Shown here: positions 7,592-16,242 of the stretch, piece after piece | Layout: each line of letters begins with the position of its first letter | How positions within the stretch are numbered: the first letter of the stretch is position 1 | Assembly: GCA_000720995.1 (NCBI GenBank) | Contig: JOEL01000016.1 | Span: 62,001 to 126,000, forward strand | From: Streptomyces celluloflavus | Lineage (GTDB): Bacteria; Actinomycetota; Actinomycetes; Streptomycetales; Streptomycetaceae | Reading direction: 5' to 3' | Length of the DNA stretch: 64,000 bases | Notes under the pieces: model-generated | The model's database searches: none | What the model was told of the DNA's origin: nothing | What the model saw: only the letters and a program-made list of their open reading frames with translations | Made by a program: the position numbers and the translations under genes

Positions 7592-9232
7592 GTGACGGAG
7601 CATCAGAGGGCAGCTGAGGCGGACGGGGCCGGTGCATCCGGAGTGCGGGTGCAGGAGAGCCGGTTGCGCCGGGACCTGGGGTTCTGGGGGCTGACGGCGA
7701 TCGGCTTCTCCAACATCGTCGGTTCCGGCTGGCTGTTCGCCGCCATATACGCCGCGCAGACTGCGGGCCCCGCCGCGCTGCTGTCCTGGGTCGGCGCCGG
7801 GCTGCTGTGCGGACTCGTCGCGCTGGTCATGATCGAGCTCGGCGCATCGCGCCCGGAGGGCGGCGGCACGGTCCGCTGGCCGCTCTTCGCCAGCGGACGC
7901 CTCGTCGGCACCCTCATCGGCTGGTCGGTGCTGCTGTCGGTCGGCGGCACCGCGGCCGAGATCAGCGCGATCATGCAGTACGCCGCCCACTACCTCCCCG
8001 GCATCTACAACGGCCACACCCTCACCGCTGCCGGGCTGGCCGTCGCGGTGGGGCTCAGCGTCCTGCTGACGGCGCTGAACTGGTTCGCGGTGCGGATGTT
8101 CGCCCAACTGAACAACCTGGTCTCGGTGTTCAAGATCGCCGTACCGGTGATCACCGTGATCGCGCTCATCGCCTCCGGCTGGCACTCCGGGCGGCTGACG
8201 GACCACGGGGGATTCGCGCCGTACGGTTACGCCGCCTGCCTGACCGCGCTCGCCGGCGGCGGGGTCGTCTACTCGGTCAACGGCTTCCAGGCCCCGCTGG
8301 ACTTCTCGGGCGAGACCCGCAACCCCCGCCGGACCATCCCGGCGGCGGTCCTCACCGGCATCGCCCTGGCTGTCGCCATGTACCTGGCCCTGCAACTGGC
8401 CTTCCTCTTCACCGTCCCCGAAAACCTCCTCGGCGGCGGCTGGCGCGGTGTCTCCTTCGACTCGCCGTTCGGGCAGCTCGCGCTGATCCTCAACCTCCAC
8501 TGGCTCGCCAGCCTGCTCTACGCGGACGCGGCGATCTCACCGGGCGGTTCGGCGTACGTGGGCGTGGCGATCGACGCGCGGCACACCTACGCGCTGGCCA
8601 AGAACGGCACGATCCCCCGGTACTTCATGAAGGTCGACGAGCGGTCCGGCGTGCCGCGCCGGGCACTGGCCGTCAACCTCGCAGTGATCGTGATCTTTCT
8701 GCTGCCCTTCGGCGGCTGGCAGGACATCGTCAGCGTCATGGGCGATATGTACCTGCTGATCTACGCGGCCTCGGCGGTCGCCGTCGCCGTGTTCCGCGCC
8801 GCACCGGGCGGCGGCACGGCCGGATGGGTGCCCGGACTGCGCTGGATCGCACCGCTCAGCTTCGCCGTCGCGAGCGAATTCGTGTACTGGTCGGGCTGGC
8901 ACAATCTGCGCCTCGCCCTGCCGCTCGTGCTCGCCGGACTCCTGATCTTCCTGGTCATGCGCCGCCCGGGAGCGGGCGGCGGGCGGGCGGCCGAGGAGCA
9001 CGACGGCACCGAAAGCCGCCCGCTCGTCGCCGAACTGCGCACCGGCGCCTGGCTGGTGGTTTACCTCGCCACGCTGACCGTGCTGTCCTGGCTCGGCACC
9101 TTCAAGGGCTCCGGCCGGCTGCCCGCCCCGTACGACTCGGTCGCCGTGGCCGTCGCCGCTCTGGCGATCTTCTGCTGGGCGGTGCGGTCGGGCGTCGGCC
9201 AGCTGACGGCATCCCGTACCGCCGCCGTGTGA
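7592..9232 (+). CDS. APC-superfamily amino acid permease
   Basis: This 546-residue polytopic membrane protein should have 12 or more helices. The first helix has the GSGW break (FSNIVGSGWLF) typical of the unwound substrate-binding helix in APC transporters. The middle contains GFQAPLDFSGETRNPRRTIP, the conserved loop after helix 6. The GTG at 7592 is preferred because GAGGAGG ends 8 nt before it; a GTG at 7586 would leave only 2 nt. It probably imports an amino acid or amine using a cation gradient. It stands alone, and the substrate is unknown. Confidence 0.85.
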   Translation: MTEHQRAAEADGAGASGVRVQESRLRRDLGFWGLTAIGFSNIVGSGWLFAAIYAAQTAGPAALLSWVGAGLLCGLVALVMIELGASRPEGGGTVRWPLFASGRLVGTLIGWSVLLSVGGTAAEISAIMQYAAHYLPGIYNGHTLTAAGLAVAVGLSVLLTALNWFAVRMFAQLNNLVSVFKIAVPVITVIALIASGWHSGRLTDHGGFAPYGYAACLTALAGGGVVYSVNGFQAPLDFSGETRNPRRTIPAAVLTGIALAVAMYLALQLAFLFTVPENLLGGGWRGVSFDSPFGQLALILNLHWLASLLYADAAISPGGSAYVGVAIDARHTYALAKNGTIPRYFMKVDERSGVPRRALAVNLAVIVIFLLPFGGWQDIVSVMGDMYLLIYAASAVAVAVFRAAPGGGTAGWVPGLRWIAPLSFAVASEFVYWSGWHNLRLALPLVLAGLLIFLVMRRPGAGGGRAAEEHDGTESRPLVAELRTGAWLVVYLATLTVLSWLGTFKGSGRLPAPYDSVAVAVAALAIFCWAVRSGVGQLTASRTAAV

Positions 9233-9708
9233 CGGCTCGGCCATGACGTGCCGCTCGCACCGAGCCGGGCCCGCGCGGCGACGTGCGGATGCGCGCATCG
9301 GTGCGAGGGCGCGTACCACCGCGGACGGTGTCGACCGCGGCGGAGCGGTCGCCCCGAGCGGCCCGCCCCGGTGGGCGCGGGCCCCGTCCGGACGTCCGGC
9401 TACGGAAGGCGGGAGGCCGGCGGGGTCCCGACACGAGGGGGCCGGGGGACGCGACGGGCAGACGTCCGCCCCGTCCGGCGCCGCCCGCCGCCGTCAAGCG
9501 GAAGTCAAACCGCAGAAATATGATGAATGCGGGGCTCTTGCCGGAGCCCCGCTCGGAGCAGTCCCGTCAGCTTCGGCCAACCGGCCGGTGCGGGCCGGTC
9601 CGGCCCGCAGCCGGGCCAGGACCCGGCCAGGTCAGGAGGGCGGAACGGACCTGCCGCGCGGCGCACGGCCCGCAGTGGCCCATGACCCGACGCACCCTGG
9701 AGCGGTCC
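9233..9708. other. Intergenic region with a hairpin
   Basis: No gene is convincing in these 476 bases. A perfect 9-bp stem (GCGGGGCTC at 9529-9537, GAGCCCCGC at 9544-9552) with a 6-nt loop follows a small A/T-rich patch and could terminate transcription ahead of the phosphatase gene. Confidence 0.4.
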
Positions 9709-10542
9709 ATGTCCCGGCGTCGTCCCTGGAGATCGGCGAGCGCCGATGACCTGCTGACCACGCTCGGGCGGCTCACCGCCCAGGCGCGGCGAGGGGCCGA
9801 GCTCCAGCAGGCCCGGGTGGAGCTGGCCGAAGTGCTCCAGCGCGAGATGCTGCCCGCCGCGCTGCCGGAAGTGCCGGGGCTGCGGACCGCGGCCACGTAC
9901 GCGCCCGCCCGCCACGGCCTGGACATCGGCGGCGACTGGTTCGACGGCTTCCCCCTGGCCGACGGCGCACTGGCCTTCTCCGTCGGCGACGTACAGGGCC
10001 ACGACGTCGAGGCGGCCGCCTTCATGGGGCAGATCCGCATCGGCCTGCGCGCGGTGGCCACCGGTGCCGGCGACCCGGGGGAGGTGCTGAGCCGGGCCAA
10101 CGACCTGCTGCTCTCCGTCGACTCCGGACTCTTCGCGACCTGCACCTTCCTCCGCTTCGACCCGGACACCTGGGAACTCGCCAGCGCCCGCGCCGGTCAC
10201 ATACCCGGGATCTGGGCCACGACCGACGGCCGGTGCGGCCTCGCCGAGGACGAGGGCGGGCTGCCGCTCGGCGTCCTGCCGGGGGAGGTGTACCCGGTCA
10301 CCCGGCGCCGGCTCACCACCGCGGGAGCGTTCGTCCTGCTCACCGACGGTGTGGTCGAGGGGCCGTCCTTCCCGATCGAGGCGGGGCTGGCCCAGGTGAC
10401 CCGGCTGGTGAGCGCCCGAGCGGGCGACGATCCGGCCGAGGTGGCCGCCGAGGTGATGACCGTGGCCGAACGCACCGGACACGCGGACGACGCCGCGGTC
10501 ATGGTCCTGCGCTTCGACGCGGCGCGGGACGGCGGCGGGTGA
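9709..10542 (+). CDS. SpoIIE-type PP2C serine phosphatase
   Basis: This encodes 277 residues of a PPM/PP2C phosphatase of the SpoIIE/RsbU group, which dephosphorylates anti-sigma-factor antagonists. Metal-binding motifs appear in order: DIGGDWFDGF, then VGDVQGHDVEAA, then LLTDGVVE and GHADDAAVMVL. The short N-terminus is helical and lacks PAS, GAF or HTH domains, so sensing is probably done by a partner. The ATG at 9709 has GGAG 6 nt upstream; an earlier ATG at 9682 is in frame with poorer spacing. The next gene encodes a MASE1 membrane protein, so the two may form a split sensor-phosphatase pair. Confidence 0.88.
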   Translation: MSRRRPWRSASADDLLTTLGRLTAQARRGAELQQARVELAEVLQREMLPAALPEVPGLRTAATYAPARHGLDIGGDWFDGFPLADGALAFSVGDVQGHDVEAAAFMGQIRIGLRAVATGAGDPGEVLSRANDLLLSVDSGLFATCTFLRFDPDTWELASARAGHIPGIWATTDGRCGLAEDEGGLPLGVLPGEVYPVTRRRLTTAGAFVLLTDGVVEGPSFPIEAGLAQVTRLVSARAGDDPAEVAAEVMTVAERTGHADDAAVMVLRFDAARDGGG

Positions 10543-10596
10543 AGCACGGACCGGGCACGCGTGTCGCGGCGGGTGCGCGGCCGGGGGCGTTGTCTG

Positions 10597-11595
10597 ATGA
10601 CTGCTGTGGTGCGCACCGAGCAGTTCCGGCGATCGGCCACCCCAGTCCTGGAGATCCTCGCCCTGGGCGGCGTCTACTACGCGTCCGCGTGGTGCGGTCT
10701 GCTGGAGGAAGTGCGGATCGCGGGCGCGGTGGTGACTCCGCTCTGGCCGCCCACCGGTGTCGCGCTGAGCTGCCTGCTCTTCTTCGGTATCCGTATCTGG
10801 CCGGGTATCGCACTCGGCACGTTCCTCGTCGTCGTGACGCTCAGCCCGCTGCACGCCGCCGACTTCGGCATCATCGTGGGGAACACCCTCGCCCCGGTGT
10901 GCGCCTATCTGATGCTCCGCCGGGTGGGCTTCCGCGTCGAACTGGACCGGCTGCGCGACGGGGTGCTGCTGGTGGCCCTCGGTGCCCTGGGCGGGATGCT
11001 GGTCAGCGCGACCCTGGGCAGCGGCAGCCTGTGGGCGACCGGTTCCCTGCCGTCGAGCGGATTCTGGCCGACCTGGGCCGCGTGGTGGGCGGGTGACGCG
11101 ATGGGCGTACTCGTGGTGGCCCCGGTCCTGCTGGCCTTCCGCTCGCCCCGGGTGCTCCGGGACATCCGGCACTACCGGTGGGCCGAGGCGGCGGCGCTGC
11201 TGGCCGCCTCCGTCGCCGTCTCGGTCCTGGCGACCAGGAGCTCCCTGGCGCTGCTGTTCCTCGTCTTCCCGCTGATCGTGTGGGCGGCGCTGCGCTTCCA
11301 GCTGGCGGGGGCGGCGCCCTGCGTACTGCTCGTGTCCGTACAGGCGATCATCGCGGCGACCGGCGGCCTCGGACCGTTCGCCCACCAGAGCCTGTTGCAG
11401 TCCATGGTCAATCTCCAGGCCCTGAACGGGTCCGCGGCGCTCACCGCGCTGCTGCTGGCGGCGGTCGTCACCGAGCAGAACGGCATCCGGCGCAGGATCG
11501 AGCAGGCGTGCCGGGAACTGGCCGAAGTGGTGGACCGCCTGGCACCGGGCGAGAGCGGCCGCCAGTGGCCGCCACCGGACGGCGAGGACGGATGA
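10597..11595 (+). CDS. MASE1-domain integral membrane sensor
   Basis: About 332 residues form eight or so membrane helices. The TPLWPPTGVAL motif near residue 40 marks the MASE1 sensory domain, normally found at the N-terminus of histidine kinases and diguanylate cyclases. Here no catalytic domain follows: after the last helix only a short helical tail (RRRIEQACRELAEV) remains. It lies 54 bp after the phosphatase gene on the same strand, so it probably passes a signal to that protein. The ATG at 10597 is preferred; a GTG at 10561 is the in-frame alternative. Confidence 0.8.
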   Translation: MTAVVRTEQFRRSATPVLEILALGGVYYASAWCGLLEEVRIAGAVVTPLWPPTGVALSCLLFFGIRIWPGIALGTFLVVVTLSPLHAADFGIIVGNTLAPVCAYLMLRRVGFRVELDRLRDGVLLVALGALGGMLVSATLGSGSLWATGSLPSSGFWPTWAAWWAGDAMGVLVVAPVLLAFRSPRVLRDIRHYRWAEAAALLAASVAVSVLATRSSLALLFLVFPLIVWAALRFQLAGAAPCVLLVSVQAIIAATGGLGPFAHQSLLQSMVNLQALNGSAALTALLLAAVVTEQNGIRRRIEQACRELAEVVDRLAPGESGRQWPPPDGEDG

Positions 11596-11679
11596 GATGA
11601 CGGTGTCCGGGGCGCCTGGGCCGGGACCGCACCCCTGGACCACGGGCAGTCGGCCCGGCCGCCCGGCCGTCTTCGCGGC

Positions 11680-12741
11680 TCAGCCGCCCAGCAGCGTCCG
11701 CAGGTCGTAGCCGACCGGCTCCTCCAGTTGGGCGTAGGTGCAGCTCTCCGGTGTGCGGTCGGGGCGCCAGCGGCGGAACTGGGCCGTATGCCGGAATCTG
11801 CTGCCCTCCATATGGTCGTACGCGACCTCGCATACCCGCTCCGGGCTGAGCGGCACCCAGGACAGGTCCTTGCCGCCGCTCCACCGGCTGGGCCCGCCGG
11901 GCATCCGTGCGGAGGCGTGCGCCGCTTCGTCGGCCCAGTCCGCCCAGGGATGTCCTGTGGCATCGGCCATCCGCAGCGGCGCCAGCTCCTCGATCAGTTC
12001 GCGCCGCCTGGCCATGGGGAACGAGGCGCACACCCCGATGTGCTGCAGCCGCCCGGCGCCGTCGTACAGGCCCAGCAGCAGGGAGCCGACCACCGGCCCG
12101 CTCTTGTGCAGCCGGTAGCCCGCGACGACACAGTCGGCGGTGCGCGCGTGCTTCACCTTGAACATCACGCGTTCGCCCGGCCGGTACGGCAGCCCCGGCG
12201 GTTTGGCGATCACCCCGTCCAGGCCCGCCCCTTCGAACTGCGTGAACCAGGTACGCGCCAGCTCCCGGTCCGTGGTGGCGGGCGCGGTGTGCACCGGTGG
12301 CCGGGCCGGCCGCAGGGCCTCCACCAGCGCCTCCCGCCGGGCCGTCTGCGGGGCGTCCAGCAGGGATGCGGTCCCGAGGGCCAGCAGATCGAAGGCGATG
12401 AGCGAAGCGGGCGTCCGGCCGGCGAGCGTACGGACCCGCGAGTCCGCCGGGTGGATGCGTTCCAGCAACTCCTCGAAGTGCAGCTGCCCGTCGTGCGCGA
12501 TGACGATCTCGCCATCGACGACACAGCGTGGCGGCAGCTCGGCCCGTACGGCGGCGCTCACCTCGGGGAAGTACCGGGTCAGCGACTTCGTCGTACGGCT
12601 GGCGATCTCGATGTCGTCGCCGTCGCGGAAGACGATGACGCGGAATCCGTCCCATTTGGCCTCGTACTGCATGCCGTCCGGGATGTCGGCCACCGGCTTG
12701 GCGAGCATGGGGGAGACCGGGGGCATGACGGGCAGGTCCAT
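11680..12741 (-). CDS. ligC: ATP-dependent DNA ligase (LigC-type)
   Basis: This encodes 353 residues. The nucleotidyltransferase domain carries the active-site Lys in YEAKWDGFR about residue 34, with the other ligase motifs VVDGEIV, IAFDLLAL, GLDGVIAK and MFKVKH following in order. The C-terminal third is the OB-fold domain (SLLLGLYDGAGRLQHIG). The ATG at 12741 starts a protein beginning at the conserved PPVSPMLAKP. This size and domain set fit the stand-alone LigC ligases of actinomycetes, used in end joining and excision repair. It is divergent from a LigD-type polymerase gene with 121 bp between, so they are probably co-regulated. Confidence 0.9.
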   Translation of the reverse strand: MDLPVMPPVSPMLAKPVADIPDGMQYEAKWDGFRVIVFRDGDDIEIASRTTKSLTRYFPEVSAAVRAELPPRCVVDGEIVIAHDGQLHFEELLERIHPADSRVRTLAGRTPASLIAFDLLALGTASLLDAPQTARREALVEALRPARPPVHTAPATTDRELARTWFTQFEGAGLDGVIAKPPGLPYRPGERVMFKVKHARTADCVVAGYRLHKSGPVVGSLLLGLYDGAGRLQHIGVCASFPMARRRELIEELAPLRMADATGHPWADWADEAAHASARMPGGPSRWSGGKDLSWVPLSPERVCEVAYDHMEGSRFRHTAQFRRWRPDRTPESCTYAQLEEPVGYDLRTLLGG

Positions 12742-12862
12742 GTCCCGATCCTGCGGGCCGCACGGCCTTCCCGCGCGCCGGGGAGCGGGCACCCGACCCG
12801 ACCGGCACCGCGCCCGCCGCCTCCGGCGCGCGGTCCGGCCGTCCGGAATCTAGCGTGGAGGC

Positions 12863-13909
12863 ATGGCCGGAGCTGTTGAGCTGGAGGTCGCCGGGCGCAC
12901 GGTGCGGGTGTCGCATCCCGACAAGACGTACTACCCGGAGCGCGGCTTCACCAAGCTGGACGTCGCGCAGTACTACCTGGCGGTCGTGGACGGTGTGCTG
13001 CGCGGACTGCGCGACCGGCCCACCACCATGCAGCGCTTTCCCGACGGGGTGGCGGGCGAGTTCTTCTACCAGAAGCGGGCCCCCAAGGGGCTGCCGGAGT
13101 GGCTGCCCACCGCCCGCATCACCTTCCCCAGCGGGCGGTTCGCCGACGAGATGTGCCCCACCGAGCCCGCCGCCGTGCTCTGGGCGGCCAACCTCGGCTG
13201 CCTGACGTTCCACCCCTGGCCGGTCCGCCGCGGTGACACCGAGCACCCCGACGAACTGCGGATCGACCTCGATCCGCAGCCCGGCACGGACTTCGCGGAC
13301 GCCGTTCGGGTCGCCCACGAACTGCGCGCGCTGCTGGCGGAGCACGGGCTGCGCGGCTGGCCGAAGACCTCCGGTGGCCGCGGGGCGCACGTCTACGTCC
13401 CGATCCGCCCCCACTGGACGTTCACCGAGGTCAGACGGGCCGCGATCGCGCTGGCACGGGCACTGGAGCGCCGGATGCCCGGCCTGGTGACCTCGGCGTG
13501 GTGGAAGGAGGAACGCGGCGCGAAGGTCTTCGTGGACTACAACCAGATGGCCCGGGACCGGACCATCGCCTCCGCGTACTCCCTGCGCTCCCGACCCCGG
13601 GCGACGGTCTCCACCCCGCTGCGCTGGTCGGAACTCTCCGAGGCCGATCCCGAGGACTTCGATCTGCGCACCGTTCCGCCGCGCTTCGCGGAACTCGGCG
13701 ACCTCCACGCGGACATGGACGGGCACGCATTCGGTCTGGAATCCGTCCTGGAACTCGCCGACCGGCAGGAGAAGGACGGAGGGCTGGGTGATATGCCCTA
13801 TCCGCCCGACCATCCGAAGATGCCGGGGGAGCCGTCCCGGGTCCAGCCGAGCCGGGCCCGGAAGAGCGGTACGACCGGATCCGGCGGCCCGCCCGAGGGG
13901 GCCGGCTGA
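12863..13909 (+). CDS. LigD-type NHEJ polymerase domain protein
   Basis: This 348-residue stand-alone primase-polymerase of the archaeo-eukaryotic type corresponds to the polymerase domain of LigD. It shows the family text HPDKTYYPE near the start, FFYQKRAPKG, the metal-binding RIDLDPQPGTDF, the KTSGGRGAHVYVP loop and the conserved VFVDYNQMARDRTIASAYS. Such proteins fill gaps and add ribonucleotides at breaks during non-homologous end joining. No Ku gene is in the window. The C-terminal 40 residues are Pro/Ser/Gly-rich and probably disordered. The start is the ATG at 12863, 20 nt after a TAG-containing A/T-rich patch. Confidence 0.9.
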   Translation: MAGAVELEVAGRTVRVSHPDKTYYPERGFTKLDVAQYYLAVVDGVLRGLRDRPTTMQRFPDGVAGEFFYQKRAPKGLPEWLPTARITFPSGRFADEMCPTEPAAVLWAANLGCLTFHPWPVRRGDTEHPDELRIDLDPQPGTDFADAVRVAHELRALLAEHGLRGWPKTSGGRGAHVYVPIRPHWTFTEVRRAAIALARALERRMPGLVTSAWWKEERGAKVFVDYNQMARDRTIASAYSLRSRPRATVSTPLRWSELSEADPEDFDLRTVPPRFAELGDLHADMDGHAFGLESVLELADRQEKDGGLGDMPYPPDHPKMPGEPSRVQPSRARKSGTTGSGGPPEGAG

Positions 13910-13941
13910 GAGAGCGGCTAAGTGTCCCCCCACCTGAGGCG

Positions 13942-13961
13942 CCGCCCTGATGGCAGGGCGG
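13942..13961. terminator. Hairpin after LigD-type polymerase gene
   Basis: A perfect 8-bp stem (CCGCCCTG and CAGGGCGG) with a 4-nt loop lies 33 bp downstream of the polymerase stop codon. It has no T tract. Confidence 0.55.
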
Positions 13962-14109
13962 GCAGTGGTTCTCGTGGCCGCCCTGCCATATGCCTCCGAC
14001 GCGTTCAATGAGATGGTGTAGTTATTCTAATTTCGCTATCTGATGCGCGCTTTGGGGGAATTCATGGCGTCGGGGCGATTCGTCTGTGACGTCGGCGCGT
14101 TGACCGTGC

Positions 14110-14970
14110 ATGGAGCCTAGAGAGCTGTGGGACCGGAACGCGGTACTGGCCGAAGCGTTCTGCCGGGGAGACGAGCGGGTCAAGGAGGCGCAGGCCAGAC
14201 TCGACGAGGCGCAGGCCGACCGGTCCCGGGTACTGGCCGCGTTCGCGGTGACCGTGGGCAGTGCGGGGGCGGTGGCCGGTCTCTTCGGGCTGAACGAGCG
14301 GGAAGTGCGCATCGCCCGGCGCACGGTGGGCAAGGCCGACGCCCGCGCCGTCGCCGACGAACTGCTCGCCGCCGCCCCCGCGACCCCGCCCCAGGAACCG
14401 GACCTCACCAACACGGCTTCCGACACCCCTCCCGGCGCGGCCTCCGCCGCCTACCCCGCCGCGGCCGGAACCGGCCCCGCCGGACCGCCTCGCGACACAT
14501 CGGGCACACCACAGGAGCCGGGCTGGTCGGCGGCGGTGGACGCCGTGCTCATCGGCAGCTGGCAGACCGGCGTGGACCTGCGGGAACTCGCCGCCGAGCT
14601 GGGGCTCGACCTCACCCGCCTGGTCGCCCGCGCACAACAGCTGTCGGCCCAGGGCCGGTTCCACGGCACCCCCGCACCGGGCGGGGAGAGCTACGGCGGA
14701 CGCCACCGCCGGGGCCACGGCGAGGCACCCGAATCCGAGTACACGATCCCCGTGCAGCAGACGGTGGCGTGGAACGCCCAGCCGCCCGCGTACGCGGTGC
14801 CGTCCACCTGGCATGTCGCCACCGGGCCGGTGGGGGAGGCCGTCCCGGACGTGACCCACTTCGTCCCCGAGTGGGACGCCACGCTCGCCCCCTGGGGCAA
14901 CTTCGGCCCCCCGCACGAGGAGCCCCTCCCGTCCCAGCAGCCCTGGGCCCAATACCACCTCAGCTCCTGA
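14110..14970 (+). CDS. Hypothetical protein with two HTH-like segments
   Basis: I do not recognise this 286-residue protein. Residues 1-80 are helical: a coiled-coil-like stretch (ERVKEAQARLDEAQADR) leads into an HTH-like segment (AGLFGLNEREVRIARR). A Pro/Ala-rich linker follows. A second HTH-like segment at about 145-180 (DLRELAAELGLDLTRLVARAQQL) precedes a disordered, Pro/Trp/Tyr-rich tail. No signal peptide or membrane segment is seen. The pattern of two small DNA-binding-like units with long linkers resembles streptomycete hypothetical regulators. No strong ribosome-binding site precedes the ATG. It stands alone between a polymerase gene and a methyltransferase gene. Confidence 0.7.
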   Translation: MEPRELWDRNAVLAEAFCRGDERVKEAQARLDEAQADRSRVLAAFAVTVGSAGAVAGLFGLNEREVRIARRTVGKADARAVADELLAAAPATPPQEPDLTNTASDTPPGAASAAYPAAAGTGPAGPPRDTSGTPQEPGWSAAVDAVLIGSWQTGVDLRELAAELGLDLTRLVARAQQLSAQGRFHGTPAPGGESYGGRHRRGHGEAPESEYTIPVQQTVAWNAQPPAYAVPSTWHVATGPVGEAVPDVTHFVPEWDATLAPWGNFGPPHEEPLPSQQPWAQYHLSS

Positions 14971-15082
14971 TCGTTACCGCCTCGGCGGCGTTCCGCTCCG
15001 GAGTGCCTGTCGTGGCCGATCGGCCACGTTACGTTCGCGGCCGGTCGGTGCCGCGACGACGACACGGGCGGAGGTACGCCGT

Positions 15083-15973
15083 ATGCCCGCCTACCGCGCG
15101 GTGGAGGAACTGGTGCGAGGCCAAGACCAACCGAGGCCGGATCTCACGGGAATTCCGGAGACGGCCCTGTGGACCGTGTACCACCGGGCGGCGGAGGCCG
15201 CCCGCCCGGACACGGTGCTGCCCGATCCCCGGGCGGTGCGGCTGGTGCAGGAGCTGGACTTTCCCTTCCGCGCCCGGCTCGGCGCCGCCCGGCCGTGGGT
15301 CGCGCAGGCCATCGCGCTCCGGGCGCTCGGATTCGACGGCGTGGTACGGGAGTTCCTCGCCGCGCACCCGGACGGCACCGTGATCGCTCTCGGGGAAGGC
15401 ATGGAGACGCAGTTCTGGCGGGTGGACAACGGTCGGGTGCGATGGGTCACGGTCGACCTGGCCGATCCGCTGGAACTGCGCCTGCGCGTACTGCCGCACG
15501 GTGCGCGGCAGCGTACGGTCGCCTGCGACATCCGCGACCGCCGGTGGCTGGACGGGATCGACGCCTCGCGCGGTGTCCTGGTGACCGCCCAGGGGCTGCT
15601 GATGTATCTGCAACCGGCGCAGGTCCACCAGCTGATCGCCGACTGCGCGGAGAACTTCCCCGGCGGCACGATGGTGTTCGACACGGTGTCGCGCAGGTTC
15701 AGCGCCCGCACCCGGGCCGGCGGGCAGGGGCCGGGTGGCCACCGCCTTCCCCCGATGCCCTGGGGAGTGGACCCGGCCGAACGGGAGGCCCTGCGAACCG
15801 TCCACCCGGCCGTCACCGAACTGCGCGACATTCCGCTGCCGGCCGGCCGCGGCCTCCTCGGCTACGCCGCTTCGCACGCCGCGGCGCTGCCCTTCCTGCG
15901 GAAGAACCGCCCCCTGATCACCCGGCTGCGGTTCGCCGCGGCACCGGCCGGCCACCGCGCCGGCGGCGCGTGA
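15083..15973 (+). CDS. LCM-family class I SAM methyltransferase
   Basis: This 296-residue protein is of the leucine carboxyl methyltransferase-like family (PF04072), common in Streptomyces secondary metabolism. Typical features are IPETALWTVYHRA near the N-terminus, the SAM loop VIALGEGMETQFWRVD at about 110-125 and the mid-domain LVTAQGLLMYL. Family members methylate carboxylates or hydroxyls of small molecules. The ATG at 15083 sits 8 nt behind GGAGG. There is no linked biosynthetic gene, so the substrate is unknown. Confidence 0.85.
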   Translation: MPAYRAVEELVRGQDQPRPDLTGIPETALWTVYHRAAEAARPDTVLPDPRAVRLVQELDFPFRARLGAARPWVAQAIALRALGFDGVVREFLAAHPDGTVIALGEGMETQFWRVDNGRVRWVTVDLADPLELRLRVLPHGARQRTVACDIRDRRWLDGIDASRGVLVTAQGLLMYLQPAQVHQLIADCAENFPGGTMVFDTVSRRFSARTRAGGQGPGGHRLPPMPWGVDPAEREALRTVHPAVTELRDIPLPAGRGLLGYAASHAAALPFLRKNRPLITRLRFAAAPAGHRAGGA

Positions 15974-16242
15974 GCGCACCCGCACCGGTCCGGTCGCCGT
16001 CGCGGCCGGGCCCGCTCGCGACACGGTGAGCGCCTCAACACGCCTGCCGGAAGCGGCTCGTGGGAGACCACCGCTCCGCACTCCCCACCGTGATCGAAAA
16101 CCTCTTCGTTTTCGGCGCCCCAGTTGTACACTCCTTTCCCTCGGGCACTATTCGCCCTCCATGTGCGCCCTTTGGGCCCATGTGTGAGTCGTGCGCATCC
16201 GTAATTCGCCCAGCCCTGTTCACTCTTCCCCTGGGGGGGACC

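Noticed and set aside
7203-7595. 130-codon frame before the APC permease
   Set aside because: Arg/Pro/Gly-rich composition without motif; probably chance in GC-rich DNA.
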